From Epiperipatus broadwayi (Eukaryota > Onychophora > Udeonychophora > Euonychophora > Peripatidae), in assembly GCA_028023455.1 (NCBI GenBank), contig JAQFVV010012400.1, forward strand, positions 14,701,748 through 14,765,747: a stretch of 64,000 nt of DNA. Reading direction: 5' to 3'. Made by a program: the position numbers and the translations under genes. The notes below the pieces were generated by a model. The model did no database searches. It saw nothing but the letters and a program-made list of their open reading frames with translations, and had not been told where the DNA came from. Position 1 is the first letter of the stretch; each line of letters begins with the position of its first letter. This document shows, in pieces, positions 1 to 11,299 of the stretch.

Positions 1-134
1 TGTGTGTCATTTAATAAGATATAATATGACTTCATATGATTTTTCAATAATCTACTCTCAATAATTTTTGTAAATAAACATTTGAAAATAATATTCTTCA
101 AATGTGAGTATTTTTGTTAGTAGAGTTTTAATTT

Positions 135-237
135 CTCAGGGATGGCGCCTTCTTTTTCAGATGCTAATCTCTCAGTGATGGCGCCTCCTTCTGCCAGCGC
201 CCGCATGCGTTGCATGCCCGCTTCCGCCGGCCCTGAG
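135..237. repeat. Short GC-rich island bounded by 7-bp inverted repeats
   Basis: A 103-bp block far richer in G+C than its surroundings. It starts CTCAGGG and ends CCCTGAG. Inside, CTCAG(G/T)GATGGCGCC occurs twice (135-149 and 171-185), and a GCATGCGTTGCATGC near-palindrome lies at about 204-218. It may be a fragment of a transposon end. No coding frame or RNA fold was recognised. The flanks show no clear target duplication. Confidence 0.4.
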
Positions 238-1295
238 CATATCAGTAGAACATTGTTAAAAAAAATCTGAATGACTGTTTGAAAAAAATTGCCTTGTGAT
301 CAATGAATTGTTATTATTATTTTAATATTAAAAATATTGCAAATGAATTCAGAGGAATTATTACATTTAAAAGAATACATATCTCTCCCAAACCCTCACC
401 TTCTTATTTCTTTTTCTAAAACATGCTTTTTATTTTCAAATTTATTTACGTTTTTTTTTTTTTTAAAGAAAATACTTTTAAAAGAATGTTATAAAATTAA
501 ATATCCTTAGAAAAAAAGATAATGAATCCACAAAAAAGGAGAAAGAAAAACAAAAGTCCATGCTTTCTAGTGACCTGATAAAGCATATAGATAAAAATAT
601 ATATATACCTATTAAAATGTAGTTCCATACTCTATAATTAATCATTTTTTTTTAGAAAAATCCAAACTTTAATTATACTTTTCTAAATACATTCAATTCT
701 CAGTATTAACACATAGTATACTATGAAACACAGCATTTACAGCGATATTTTTCTACGATCTTTCCCAGTGTTTCTGGCCATTGTAGGAATTAAACCGGCA
801 ATCTTTAGATCAAGAGTTCCCAAACTTTTTTTGGCCGCAGACCCCATTACTAAAAACTTTTAAAACCATTGACACCCCTAATCATTTACTTTACTTATTC
901 AAATTAATAAATTTGTACAGTACTCTATATCAAAATTTTCATTTTAATCACTTATAATTAATGATTAAAAAAGATAAAAGGACCATGGAATATGGCATTA
1001 TCTTGTGCTACATTTAATATCGAAACCTGCATTAATGAAAATTAAAGCAAAAAAAAATACAAGCAGAGTTTTTTTTTTAATTTTTGACATTTATAAAATA
1101 AATATGTAAATTCAAAATAAATACAAATATTGAAATCAATTTATTAAACATAAAAATGAAGTGGAAAAAATCAACATATTCGACAGAATTAAACATCAAC
1201 AAAATTACAACAATGAAAGATTTTAATCAAAATTATAAATATAAGAATATCAAATAAATTAGCTTGGAAAACTGAATTTAATGAGATGGGTGCAC

Positions 1296-3030
1296 CTAGT
1301 GATCTGTCAACAATTTATCTATGTCCAGTTTTAAATTAGTGAGTTGCATTCTCAAATCTCCATGTTCAGTGATATGCAATCTATGTCTGTTCTGAAGCAG
1401 GTTTAAAACTATACTGAAACCTCTTTCTATCAAATACAATGATGGAAATGCCAGAAAATACTTTTGTACAATAGTCCATAGAGCTAGGTACAGAAGTGGA
1501 ATTTCTTGTTGCTCCCAAAACTTTTGATAACCCTATTTGAATTGTACCTTGAGATCCTCATTCCTGCTGATAGTTATCAGCTCATCTTTCAAAATTATAT
1601 TTGGTTCTGCACTAGTAGTGTATGGGTTTATTATCCAGTCCAGTATTTCCAATGATAGAATATCTTTGAACCTAGTTTTGAAATGCAAGTGGTTGACATA
1701 CAGCAAGATGTTTTCTTCTTGGATTGTGCCTATCTTAAATAAGTTGGGGAACTGGGAAAGCTCAGATCTTGCAATATTTTGCTTAAAAAACATTTAATCT
1801 GGCAACAAAAGCTGATATGACTGATTTTGCTTTGATGAGATTCAAATTGTCTCCTTGCAGTTGTAAATTAACATCATTAAATTTGCCAAATAAGTTGATT
1901 AAATAAGCAATATCTGTTTTACTCTTAAGTAAATTTTCTTTCAAACTGGAATCCTCATCTTCCAAAAACTCTAAAACAGATTGAAAAAGTGCAAAAAATC
2001 TTGCCAAACATAAACCTTTTGAAAGCCAGCAGACTTCGGTATGGAGAACCAATTGATAGAAATCTTTGTCGCTTTCCTCCCATAATCAAGCGAACAGTCT
2101 AGTGTTCAAAGCGTTACTTCAAATTTTGTTCACAGCTGTTATAACAAACTGAAGTGATTGATGCAATTTGTCGCTAAGGTTCTTGGCTACTAAATGTTGC
2201 TTATGGATTACACAGTGAACTGCAAGCACTTTAGGTATGTGTTGTTTCAGATAACTTATATGAAACTGCAATAACAACCAACCATAGCTGGTGCTCCATC
2301 TGTCACAACAGATATTATATTTGTCAATGGAATCACTTTTCCCCTGAAGAATAGCTCTATTAAATTAAAAATTGATTCACCTCTGGTGTTAGTTTCTAAA
2401 ATTCTAGCAAAAAGCAGCTCTTCGTGCACTTCCTGATCTTGAATTAAGTGAATGCATGCCAGCAACAAAGCTTCAACACTGGTTAATGTTTACTCATAGA
2501 ATTGGAGGAAAGAAACATTTTTTTTGCAAATGATTACACAAATAGTTTTCCATGTCATGACTCATTTCGTTGATACATTTTTGAACTGTGTTGTGGCTCA
2601 AAGGAATCATTTTGATAACATCTTGTGCAGGTTTGTGGAGTACAATGTTCAATACTTCCACGATGGCAAGTAGAATCAGTTTCTCCATTATGGTGTGTGG
2701 CTCACCAGACTTCGCAATGAGTAGGGATATGTTGTACAATGCCCTCAATCTATCATCATTTTGCTTCAATGATGAAACAAACATATCTATCATAATTCTC
2801 TTCAGAATTTTATCTTTAAGTGATTGAAAGTATGACAAACCTTTTTCTTTTTTGATAGGGTGAATTCTATTCAAGTGATCGGCTAGTTTTGATGGTTTCA
2901 TAGCATCATTGCTAAAGACTTTTTCGCATATGAGGCACATTGCTAAATGTTTATTTGATAATGACGCGACAAATCCTAGCTTCAAATAGTCCAAGCTGTA
3001 CTGTCTGCATTTCTTTTTTGGTTCAGTCAT
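1296..3030 (-). pseudogene. hAT transposase of ZBED5/FAM200/SCAND3-like type, with stops and frameshifts
   Basis: The reading starts at 3030 with MTEPKKKCRQYSLDYLKLGF, which resembles the start of ZBED5/FAM200-like proteins. A BED-type zinc finger follows (CLICEKVF...HLNRIH). The middle section has the family's conserved ISVVTDGAPAMVG-like stretch (near 2290) and LHTEVCWLSKG (near 2020). The C-terminal dimerisation region follows, with YLIERGFSIVLNLLQNRHR (near 1400). The frame is broken near 2480, near 2250, by a stop near 2120, and near 1790 and 1540. The family excises and inserts DNA by cut-and-paste in the nucleus. Several host genes were domesticated from it, but the breaks here argue for a dead transposase rather than a domesticated gene. 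Confidence 0.85.
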
Positions 3031-3339
3031 ATTATTATCATAAGAAATAAAAACTTTTATTAACAACAATTTTGACAACACCTGTGATAAAAAACAAAAC
3101 AAAAAAATATCTACTTACTTGAAACAAAAGACTTTTGTTCAAACTCGAATAAATAAACTGTGTCCTCTGATTTTCTTTTTTGGACTACTGCTCCTCAATA
3201 AATAATTATATTCAAAGTTCAAATCACAAATAAGTACATGTCACATCAAATGAACCCAATTTATAGTGTTTTATGAAAAGATGACCATACAAGACTGATA
3301 GATTCTGCTAATATCTAATATCATCTCATCCCACTGTGA

Positions 3340-3380
3340 GCAAGTGCGGACATGCAATGGTTTTTCATGTCTGCACTTGC
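3340..3380. repeat. 15-bp hairpin inside the hAT element
   Basis: GCAAGTGCGGACATG (3340-3354) pairs with CATGTCTGCACTTGC (3366-3380) around an 11-nt loop, with a single G/T position. It lies between the transposase start and the right terminal inverted repeat. It may be a sub-terminal transposase-binding palindrome. No function is proven. Confidence 0.6.
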
Positions 3381-3832
3381 TTTGAGACATTTAATAAGAC
3401 AATGCACAGACATTTATGCTACATGCATTTTCAAGCATTCTTATGTGGGACTCTTTTAATGACACATTTTACCTTTTCATTAGTAAATTTGGTATGTAAT
3501 ATGTTTTTATCAAAAAAGTGTTTTTTTTAAAACTATTTTACTTCTTAATTATGTACCAATTGGAATCATAGATATTTTGAAGTAACAAACAAATAGCAGT
3601 AGTAAGAGGGTCTATTTTTGCTGCCATCAAACCCCAAATTTTTTCAGTGAAATTATCAATCCTTAGAAAGTTCAAATCGACCTCAGGGTCAATATAGACC
3701 ACTTTTGTAACTCTTGCTTTAGATCCATGAAAACCAAATTTAAAATGACATTCTAACTGACAAAATACTATAAATAAAGTTTGATTTTTTTTTATTTAAA
3801 AAAAAAGATAATTGGAATCAATATATAAATAG

Positions 3833-5521
3833 TGTACCAGGTCGAGTTTGCTGAAACCACAAACTTATACAAATATATATATAAGTTTTGGCCGGTTTCA
3901 AACTCCTTCGTAATACATTTATAATCTTATAAATGTTACGTGAACGAACCGGCACGTTCGAGCAAAATGGGAGATCTTATTGATAGCTTTAACTATCAAC
4001 AATGGCCCATCTCGGCTGCTAGAGTCAAATCCCTACTATCCAAATACTTTGTTTCGGAGTAAACCCCGGGACACCAGCTAGTCTTGATGACTAATGTATT
4101 CGGGAAGTAGGCTCATAATCCAGCGCTCGAAACATTCCCTAAAACTAGCTCAGTCTAATTTTAATTCAATAACAAAATTATACAAAATTAGTGGTGGAAA
4201 GAATTAATAAAAAGGTTGGTAAAAAGAATTGACCGACAAATGAAGTTTAAGTTTAAAGACAATTTATTTTAATCAAAAATTAATTAAGTTTTAAAAATAA
4301 TTTATTAACCAACATTAATTTACTAAATTTAAAAATCTTGATAATCTAATTTAATACACGCACCTTTTTAAATTAACACATTATAACATATATCTGGTGA
4401 AAAGCATAAATAATATGTGACATCATTAAATTATCTCACATTCCTACACATGCACATCAATAGTTCATTTTATGCATGCTTAAGAGTTCAAATTACTTTA
4501 CTCGGTAGGATTGACGAATTACAGTGGTGGCTACTACGTATAAATGATAATAAATAAATGTTTACCTAGGATTTTTGGAATGTGGATTTTGCTTGTTGTT
4601 GGCTGCTTCTGATGGAGTATATCTAACCGGTTAGATTTGGATGTTCATGGAAGAGATTTTATGCGAATCCATTGGTTTTATTCTTGAAGACAGTTGAACG
4701 TTTGATGGAGGATTTCTGAGTTGTTATGCAGACATTATTTCAGAGGCAGGTTTTGAGGATCTTGTTGGACTAAAAGGTTGAAGCACGAGCGTATATTTCC
4801 AAAAGCTGCTCAACAATGCATTTTTGTTTCTGTATACATAATAGAAATTGCACTGTTGTCTGAACTGGAACAAGACTGTCACTGCAAACTAGACTGAAAA
4901 AACTCTCTCAATTAATTGTCCGATTAAAAAAAAAAGTCTATTTATACCTGCAACGTGTTGTCCGTGTAATATCCTCCGGCAAATATCTGTTGTCGAATTC
5001 CATTGGTAATTAATCCTATGACAATGTGTTTTTGATTGATTGTTTAATTAGTAGTAGCTTTCATAAATGTATTGGGTTTTTTAAATCTTTAGTAGCCCAC
5101 TGCTGTGTTTTTAAATATATTTCATTTCAATATTTATTTTCATGTGTTTTTCAATACGATTTTAACATGCATTTATTATATCTCTTTTTAACAGCTTACA
5201 TTTATTTACATTCGCACGCACATATATATTTTACTATTCTAAAATCAAAAATAGTTTTAAGATTATTTTTCTTCTTTAATTTAAATGAAGAGATTTATAT
5301 ATTTTCTTTAAACCTTTTAAATTGTATTTCAACTAATAATAATAAACTCTTTACTTCCTTTTTATAAAACCTTCAGTTTAACTTTAAGAAAACCCCCTTC
5401 CCACTTTAAATCAATGATTTTTCAACTTTTATTTCAAACTCTTTTGCGAAAGATTTTTATTTTAATAATTTTTTTTAGACAAAATTATTTTATATACATG
5501 TGCCAAATTGGCCTTGGCACA
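3833..5521 (-). repeat. 3' LTR of the retrotransposon
   Basis: This is the direct copy of 9027-10714, with the same TG...CA termini. On the minus strand it follows the polypurine tract, which makes it the 3' LTR. A copy of the TATA motif GTATAAATAGAC is retained at 4936-4947. Confidence 0.88.
4936..4947 (-). promoter_or_regulatory. TATA box in the 3' LTR
   Basis: The minus strand reads GTATAAATAGAC, conserved in the 5' LTR at 10130-10141. In a 3' LTR it could drive transcription into DNA at lower coordinates, but activity is unknown. Confidence 0.5.
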
Positions 5522-5524
5522 TTA

Positions 5525-5540
5525 CACCCCCCTCCATTTT
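5525..5540 (-). other. Polypurine tract
   Basis: The minus strand reads AAAATGGAGGGGGGTG, ending 3 nt before the 3' LTR. This is the expected plus-strand DNA primer site of an LTR retrotransposon and it fixes the element's orientation. Confidence 0.7.
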
Positions 5541-5758
5541 AGAGTAAAATGCGTCATTTTTGACCATTTTATCTCTTGCAATTTTAATTCTTGACTCTAA
5601 AGATTTATTAATTTATTATTTTTCTAAGTTAGCTTTTTAATATCTTTTACTTGACATACAAAGGGCAATCTGTTTTGACTATCCTTTCCTTCTATCTATG
5701 CCGAATACATTGCTCACAATGATCTAAATCATGGCTAACGACCGACCACCGGGACAAA

Positions 5759-6076
5759 CTAATTTTGTGGCACAGGGATCTTTTGGAAATGACGTGGAAG
5801 CAGATTCGCTGACTTACACTGACTTACACGTGTATAAAATTGAAACTTCATTTGCCGATTCTCTTGATTGGACTTGGAAAAAGAAAGGGTCGCTGTGAAA
5901 TGGCAGGAATTTTCAACTGTCCATTTTCGACTTACGCTTTGGAAAGAGGAATGATCCCTGACAAGTCCATTACGGGTACTAAAATTTATCCAGTCGGCAG
6001 TTTTAAACTTATCCTTAACTAAACTTATTTCTATACTACCCTCATTCCCTTTTGCTATAGATAACTTCATACACAT
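5759..6076 (-). CDS. Hypothetical 105-residue ORF inside the LTR element
   Basis: An open frame of 105 codons with stop, starting MCMKLSIAKGNEG, near the 3' end of the internal region. It has no protease, RT, RNase H or integrase motif that I recognise, and it lacks a zinc knuckle. It could be a chance ORF or a relic of a longer pol or accessory frame. Only its position inside the element and its length in an AT-rich background support it. Confidence 0.25.
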   Translation of the reverse strand: MCMKLSIAKGNEGSIEISLVKDKFKTADWINFSTRNGLVRDHSSFQSVSRKWTVENSCHFTATLSFSKSNQENRQMKFQFYTRVSQCKSANLLPRHFQKIPVPQN

Positions 6077-7305
6077 GTGTATATGTGCAGCATAATTCTA
6101 CACCTACTAATATTCTAGATATCGAGTTATTACTGGACTTGCTTACAGGGAATCTATAATAAATAAATCCCTATTTGCACGCATCATGAGGTGCAGCAGT
6201 GCCAAGAACATAACCTAAAAGGATATCTGGATAAATACATTTAAGATACGCATCATGAGGTATCGTATTTACTGAATATTACCAGTGTATGTGCGCGTAT
6301 ATACACATGTATACTTATACACTCTTAATACACCTTAGATTGACTTTTATTTTTTTATTATTAATCTTCCAACCTTATTTTTAAATTCACATGAACAATA
6401 TCTTACACTATTTATTTATATTACAATATTATTTATAACCCTTAAGAAACATTATTTAAAATATTTATTTACACTAATCTTATAATATTATTTGTAAATC
6501 ATTACGAACATCTTTATTTAACATGCGTGTATTCAATAAAAAAAAAAATCGATTAGTTTATTACGAGTCATTCTTCATTATTATTTACTATAGATTTATT
6601 TACGCTTATTTATTTAACTTGATTTTATCGATTTTATTTTAACTATTTGACCTACTTATTTATTTATGAACATTTTTCTTGATTAACATGTGCATTGATC
6701 ACTTTTCCTAAGTATTGACCACTTCAAATTCTTATTTTTCTAGAGTGCATTTTTAGTTTTTATTTTCATCATTAGGTAATAAATGTAATGTTAAGAGAAG
6801 TAGGCAGCAAAGTATAAGGCAATTCAACACACGGATAGATCTTGTGCTGATTCAAACCAACCCTCAATTTCTTGCGGAAGTGGTGACTACAGCATGGGCA
6901 ACTGTTGTGCACAACGGATCCTGAAAAGGAACTTTGAGATTTGTGAATGGCAGGACTACCTCTACTGTACATTCGACTTGCTAAAATATTTATTTTATTT
7001 GGTTCTACTGGGAATTTTTCCTCCAGATTTATTACTTTTTATATGCCAGGACTTTTCTACTGGCGCATCATCATCAGTATTATTTATTCTTCGCACTACC
7101 CATCTGTAGAACAAAGTCACTGCAAAAAAAAAAAAACTCAGTCCAACAAAAGTCAGGCCTGAAATTTATATCTTTGCCCAAATACTCGCACACACCTCAA
7201 TCCTAATTTAATACACTTTTTTTTTTAAATTTTATTTGATAATGTTTTATTTTCATTAATACTTTCATTATACACTTATTTATTTCATTTTTATTTTTAA
7301 AGCAT

Positions 7306-7661
7306 TATTTTTACTCTCCCCCTTTTTTTTTTTAAAAAAAAAAACATGTTCATTTTGCTTGTCTCTTTTGATTTACACATTTATTTTGTTTGCGTCATGC
7401 TCCGCTATGTTCTAGACTTATGAGCTGGGATATCAATATAATCGATAAGACATAATCGAGGGTTTTGACATAAATTGTTTTATTATTTTTACTCTCCCCC
7501 TTTTTTTTTTTTAAAAAAAAAAACATTTTCATTTTGCTTGTCTATTTTGATTTACACATTTATTTTGTTTGCGTCATGCTCCGCTATGTTCTAGACTTAT
7601 GAGCTGGGATATCAATATAATCGATAAGACATAATCGAGGGTTTTGACATAAATTGTTTTA
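7306..7661. repeat. Tandem duplication of a 178-bp unit inside the LTR element
   Basis: Two nearly identical consecutive units (about 7306-7483 and 7484-7661). Each contains a C-tract/T-tract/A-tract run followed by CATGCTCCGCTATGTTCTAG and GATATCAATATAATCGATAAG. The only differences noted are a couple of substitutions and homopolymer length. This indicates a recent local duplication in the region downstream of the gag-like ORF, where pol would normally lie. Confidence 0.85.
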
Positions 7662-7862
7662 TAGATGCTTTGACATTTTAAACTCTAAGATTGTTATTTT
7701 ATTTTACTAAGACTAACTTTAATCATTTTTCATTATTCAAACTAACTTTGATTCTCGTTTTTACATTTGTTTCATTAAACTTTGTTAAACATTTTCCATT
7801 ATTCAGAGTCCATGGTCGTTAATAACTAGGTCAAGCGAGCGAATCCGTCAGATTACATATTT

Positions 7863-8615
7863 TTAATTTTTGTCAGGTGGTTCTTTCTTTCTACATACTA
7901 ACTCTATAATATAAACTACCTTCCCTCTTTTATAACTTATTACTTTATCTCTTTCTCTTTCCGTTCTATTTTCAACTTTGTAAATCAGAAAATCTTGATA
8001 TTTAGACAAACTCCGAATTACTTCAATCTGGGAATATTTTTTTCTACGCTTTCTTTTTTTAAATCTGTTTTTAAATCTACGAACATGAACGTTTACTTTA
8101 AACCTTTTATTTTTAATTCTTTGTAAAAACTCTTTTACGCTATCTTCTACCTTGAACTTATATCTCTCTTCTATTTCTTGGTCTACATTTGTTTCTACTT
8201 TATATGTCGCAACGCTATTTGATTCTAATTTAATTTCTATGTCTTTTATCACCTCAACTTCCTTTTCATCTTCCTGACTTTCTTTAACTAAATCTACCTT
8301 TATAATTTCTTGGTTCTTCTCTACCTTTCCTGTAATTTCACACCTTATTTCCTTCATTTGTTCTTTTATCTTATTCTGGCCCATTTTGATCAGGTCCTTT
8401 AACTTTTCAAGCATTTCAGCTTGCCCTTCCAATTTACTCTTCATTTCATTATTTTGGTTTTTAAGCTCTTCGGCTATTTTTTTATATGCTTCGGCTGTTT
8501 CTTTTTGTTTTTCAAACATGCTGGTTAGTAAAGCTATGATTTCCCTTTTTTCCTTGTTGGGAATATTTTCTATATTTTTACCTTGAGCCTCCATTTTGGC
8601 TTTATTTCTTATCAT
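7863..8615 (-). CDS. Gag-like coiled-coil protein of the LTR element
   Basis: A 250-residue ORF in the position of gag, the first long frame after the 5' LTR and leader. Residues about 18-135 are heptad-rich and strongly charged (for example KQKETAEAYKKIAEELKNQN), predicting a long coiled coil. Residues about 170-215 are very basic (KRFKVNVHVRRFKNRFKKRK, KRRKKYSQ), which would suit nucleic-acid binding. No CCHC zinc knuckle is visible. It ends at KKEPPDKN. Coiled-coil gag N-termini are common in Ty3-like elements of invertebrates, but I cannot identify a capsid domain. The start MIRNKAK is the first ATG. A second candidate start (MEAQGK) is 7 codons in. The function as a particle protein is inferred from position. 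Confidence 0.6.
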   Translation of the reverse strand: MIRNKAKMEAQGKNIENIPNKEKREIIALLTSMFEKQKETAEAYKKIAEELKNQNNEMKSKLEGQAEMLEKLKDLIKMGQNKIKEQMKEIRCEITGKVEKNQEIIKVDLVKESQEDEKEVEVIKDIEIKLESNSVATYKVETNVDQEIEERYKFKVEDSVKEFLQRIKNKRFKVNVHVRRFKNRFKKRKRRKKYSQIEVIRSLSKYQDFLIYKVENRTERERDKVISYKRGKVVYIIELVCRKKEPPDKN

Positions 8616-9004
8616 TTATAATTTTAAACACTTTTTATCATTATTTTTGATACCGTATTTTATTCACTTTAATAAGTTTACTAATTTCTATTTTATTTAT
8701 TTCTTACTAAACTGGAAATACACGCTGACTCCACCCCTCCTTTGTCCATTTTTCTCTACCCGATCTTAATGCTTTAACTCCGCCCAAACACCCAACTGTC
8801 TCTGATTTAACATAATGATTTATTTCAACTAACGTAAATAGCATAAATCTCTCTTCATTTAAAGGAAAAAAAAAGGTTTCGGTCAATTCTTTTTTTTTAT
8901 TTTTAAATTAATACCACTTTACGTACGTAATTTCGCTTTTCTATAAAAAATTTGTCAAACAAGAAACACAGTATTTGATTACTATTGTTCCTTAGGTCCA
9001 GCCC

Positions 9005-9022
9005 CAAATGTTGGGAAAGCCA
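9005..9022 (-). other. Candidate primer binding site
   Basis: Four nucleotides after the 5' LTR the minus strand reads TGGCTTTCCCAACATTTG. It starts with the TGG expected to pair with a tRNA CCA end. The rest does not match a tRNA 3' end that I can name. A second option is the TTTGGGGCTGGACC stretch just downstream. The assignment is tentative. Confidence 0.3.
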
Positions 9023-9026
9023 TTTA

Positions 9027-10714
9027 TGTACCGGGTCGAACCGCTGAAACCACATACTTATACATATATATAAGTTTTGGCCGGTTTCAAACTCCTTCAT
9101 AATACATTTATAATCTTATAAATGTTACGTGAACGAACCGGCACGTTCGAGCAAAATGGGAGATCTTATTGATAGCTTTAACTATCAACAATGGCCCACC
9201 TCGGCTGCTAGATTCAAACCCCTACTATCCAAATACTTTATTTGTTTCAGAGTAAACCCCGGGGCGCCAGCTAGTCCAAGGACTAACGTATTCGGGCAGT
9301 AGGCTCATAATCCAGCGCTCGAAACATTCCCTAAAACTAGCTCAGTCTAATTTTAATTCAATAACAAAATTATACAAAATTAGTGGTGGAAAGAATTAAT
9401 AAAAAGGTTGGTAAAAAGAATTGACCGACAAATAAAGTTTAAGTTTAAAGACAATTTATTTTAATCAAAACATTAATTAAGTTTTAAAGATAATTTATTA
9501 ACCAACATTAATTTACTAAATTTAAACATCTTGATAATCTAATTTAATACATGCACATTTTTAAATTAACACATTATAACATATATCTGGTGAAAAGCAT
9601 AAATAATATGTGACATCGTTAAATTATCTCACATTCCCACACACGCACATCAATAGTTCATTTTATGCATGCTTAAGAGTTCAAATTACTTTACTCGGTA
9701 GGATTGACGAATTACAGCGGTGGCTACTACATATAAATGATAATAAATAAATGTTTACCTAGGATTTTTGGAATGTGGATTTTGCTTGTTGTTGGCTGCT
9801 TCTGCTGGAGTATATCTAACCGGTTAGATTTGGACATTTATGGAAGAGATTTTATGCGAATCCATTGGTTTTATTCTTGAAGACAGTTGAACATTTGATG
9901 GAGGATTTCTGAGTTGTTATGCAGACATTATTTCACAGGCAGGTTTTGATGATCTTGTTGGACTAAAAAGGCTGAAGCACGAGCATATATTTCCAAAAGC
10001 TGCTCAACAATGCATTTTTGTTTCTGGATACATAATAGAAATTGCACTGTTGTCTGAACTGGAACAAGACTGTCACTGCAAACTAGACTGAAAAAACTCT
10101 CTCAATTAATTGTCCGATTTAAAAAAAAAGTCTATTTATACCTGCGACGTGTTGTCCGTGTAATATCCTCCGGCAAATATCTGTTGTCGAATTCCATTGG
10201 TAATTAATCCTATGACAATGTGTTTTTGATTGATTGTTTAATTAGTAGTAGCTTTCATAAACATATTGTTTTTTTATATCTTTAGTAGCCCACTGCTGTG
10301 TTTTTAAATATATTTCATTTCAATATTTATTTTCATGTGTTTTTCAATACGATTTTAACACACATTTATTATATCTCTTTTTAACAGCTTACATTTATTT
10401 ACATTCGCACGCACATATATATTTTACTATTCTAAAATCAAAAATAGTTTTAAGATTATTTTTCTTCTTTAATTTAAATGAAGAGATTTATATATTTTCT
10501 TTAAACCTTTTAAATTGTATTTCAACTAATAATAATAAACTCTTTACTTCCTTTTTATAAAACCTTCAGTTTAACTTTAAGAAAAAACCCTTCCCACTTT
10601 AAATCAATGATTTTTCAACTTTTATTTCAAACTCTTTTGAGAAAGATTTTTATTTTAATAATTTTTTTTAGACAAAATTATTTTATATACATGTGCCAAA
10701 TTGGCCTTGGCACA
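9027..10714 (-). repeat. 5' LTR of the retrotransposon
   Basis: The direct copy of 3833-5521. On the minus strand it precedes the gag-like ORF, so it is the 5' LTR and should contain the promoter. It contains a TATA box at 10130-10141. Confidence 0.88.
10130..10141 (-). promoter_or_regulatory. TATA box of the LTR promoter
   Basis: The minus strand reads GTATAAATAGAC about 575 bp inside the 5' LTR, conserved in the other LTR. Transcription would run towards the gag-like ORF. Confidence 0.55.
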
Positions 10715-11299
10715 ATAGAAAATAAGAAGTAATGAACTAGATAACATTAGTTTATATATCATCGTTAGGGTTCTATAAAACAACCAATACTATTCAGACA
10801 TATCAATATTCTCTTCCTTTAAATTATCAAACATCATTTTTCTTCTATTTTTCATTCCTTAATTTCTCTTTTCTAGATACTTCAATCATATCCATAACAA
10901 ATCCACTGTTTTTAAATATAGGTTCAGCAAAATTCTCTTCTACTTCATTATTTCTTCAATGCCCAGTTTAGAGTAGTGATAGAATGACGACCTCAATACT
11001 TAAGATTCTTGATCAAAGTTTACCTTGTCATCACTTCTGAAGCTCAAACTACACATTGAATTACAAACAAATAAGTATTCAATTATTATTTTATTACCTC
11101 AATTAATAATCTCTTTTCATTTAACAAGTAATCATGTGACCTTTACAAATTCTATTGTTAGATTTTTATCCTTCCCCGATACTCATCTTAAAAGATTTTT
11201 TAAATTTAAATTTCTCTCTCTTATCTTTTTTAATAGTTCAGCATATTTTTTATTGTCTTTCTACCTTTAAATATAAACCAAATCCAATTTCTATTCTTT

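Larger units (their letters stand above)
811..3716 (-). mobile_element. hAT-superfamily DNA transposon, complete ends, broken transposase
   Basis: The element starts CAAGAGTTCCCAAAC and ends in AACTCTTG, so the terminal 8 bp are perfect inverted repeats. It is flanked on both sides by the 8-bp direct repeat CTTTAGAT (803-810 and 3717-3724), the target-duplication length of hAT elements. The sub-terminal sequence ACTTTTTTTGGCCGCAGACCCC resembles ends of animal hAT elements. The transposase lies on the minus strand and is disrupted, so the copy is non-autonomous today. It sits inside an older foldback repeat. Confidence 0.88.
600..3790. mobile_element. Remnant of the foldback repeat family, split by a hAT insertion
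   Basis: The left half (about 640-800) carries an arm of the form TTTAGAAAAATCCAAACTTT...CTAAATACATTCAA. The right half (about 3725-3785) ends with the inverse complement, AAATAAAGTTTGATTTTT. The same arm occurs at 33558-33870, 57203-57850 and 63677-63935. Removing the hAT element at 811-3716 restores one continuous repeat. This copy is the most degraded of the four. Confidence 0.5.
3829..10718 (-). mobile_element. Complete LTR retrotransposon without recognisable pol (TR-GAG/LARD-like)
   Basis: Two direct repeats of about 1.69 kb (3833-5521 and 9027-10714) begin TGTACC and end GGCACA on the plus strand, and enclose a 3.5-kb internal region. The 4-bp target duplication ATAG sits at 3829-3832 and 10715-10718. 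A purine-rich tract on the minus strand next to 3833-5521 and TATA boxes readable only on the minus strand set the orientation as minus. The internal region encodes a coiled-coil, gag-like protein, but I find no protease, reverse transcriptase or integrase motif. The element is therefore probably mobilised in trans by a related Ty3-like retrotransposon. The two LTRs differ only at scattered positions by eye, so insertion was fairly recent. The site lies just beside the hAT/foldback nest. Confidence 0.85.

Noticed and set aside
5026-5367. 113-residue plus-strand open frame
   Set aside because: It lies inside the 3' LTR, antisense to the element, and its translation is low-complexity Phe/Ile/Leu.
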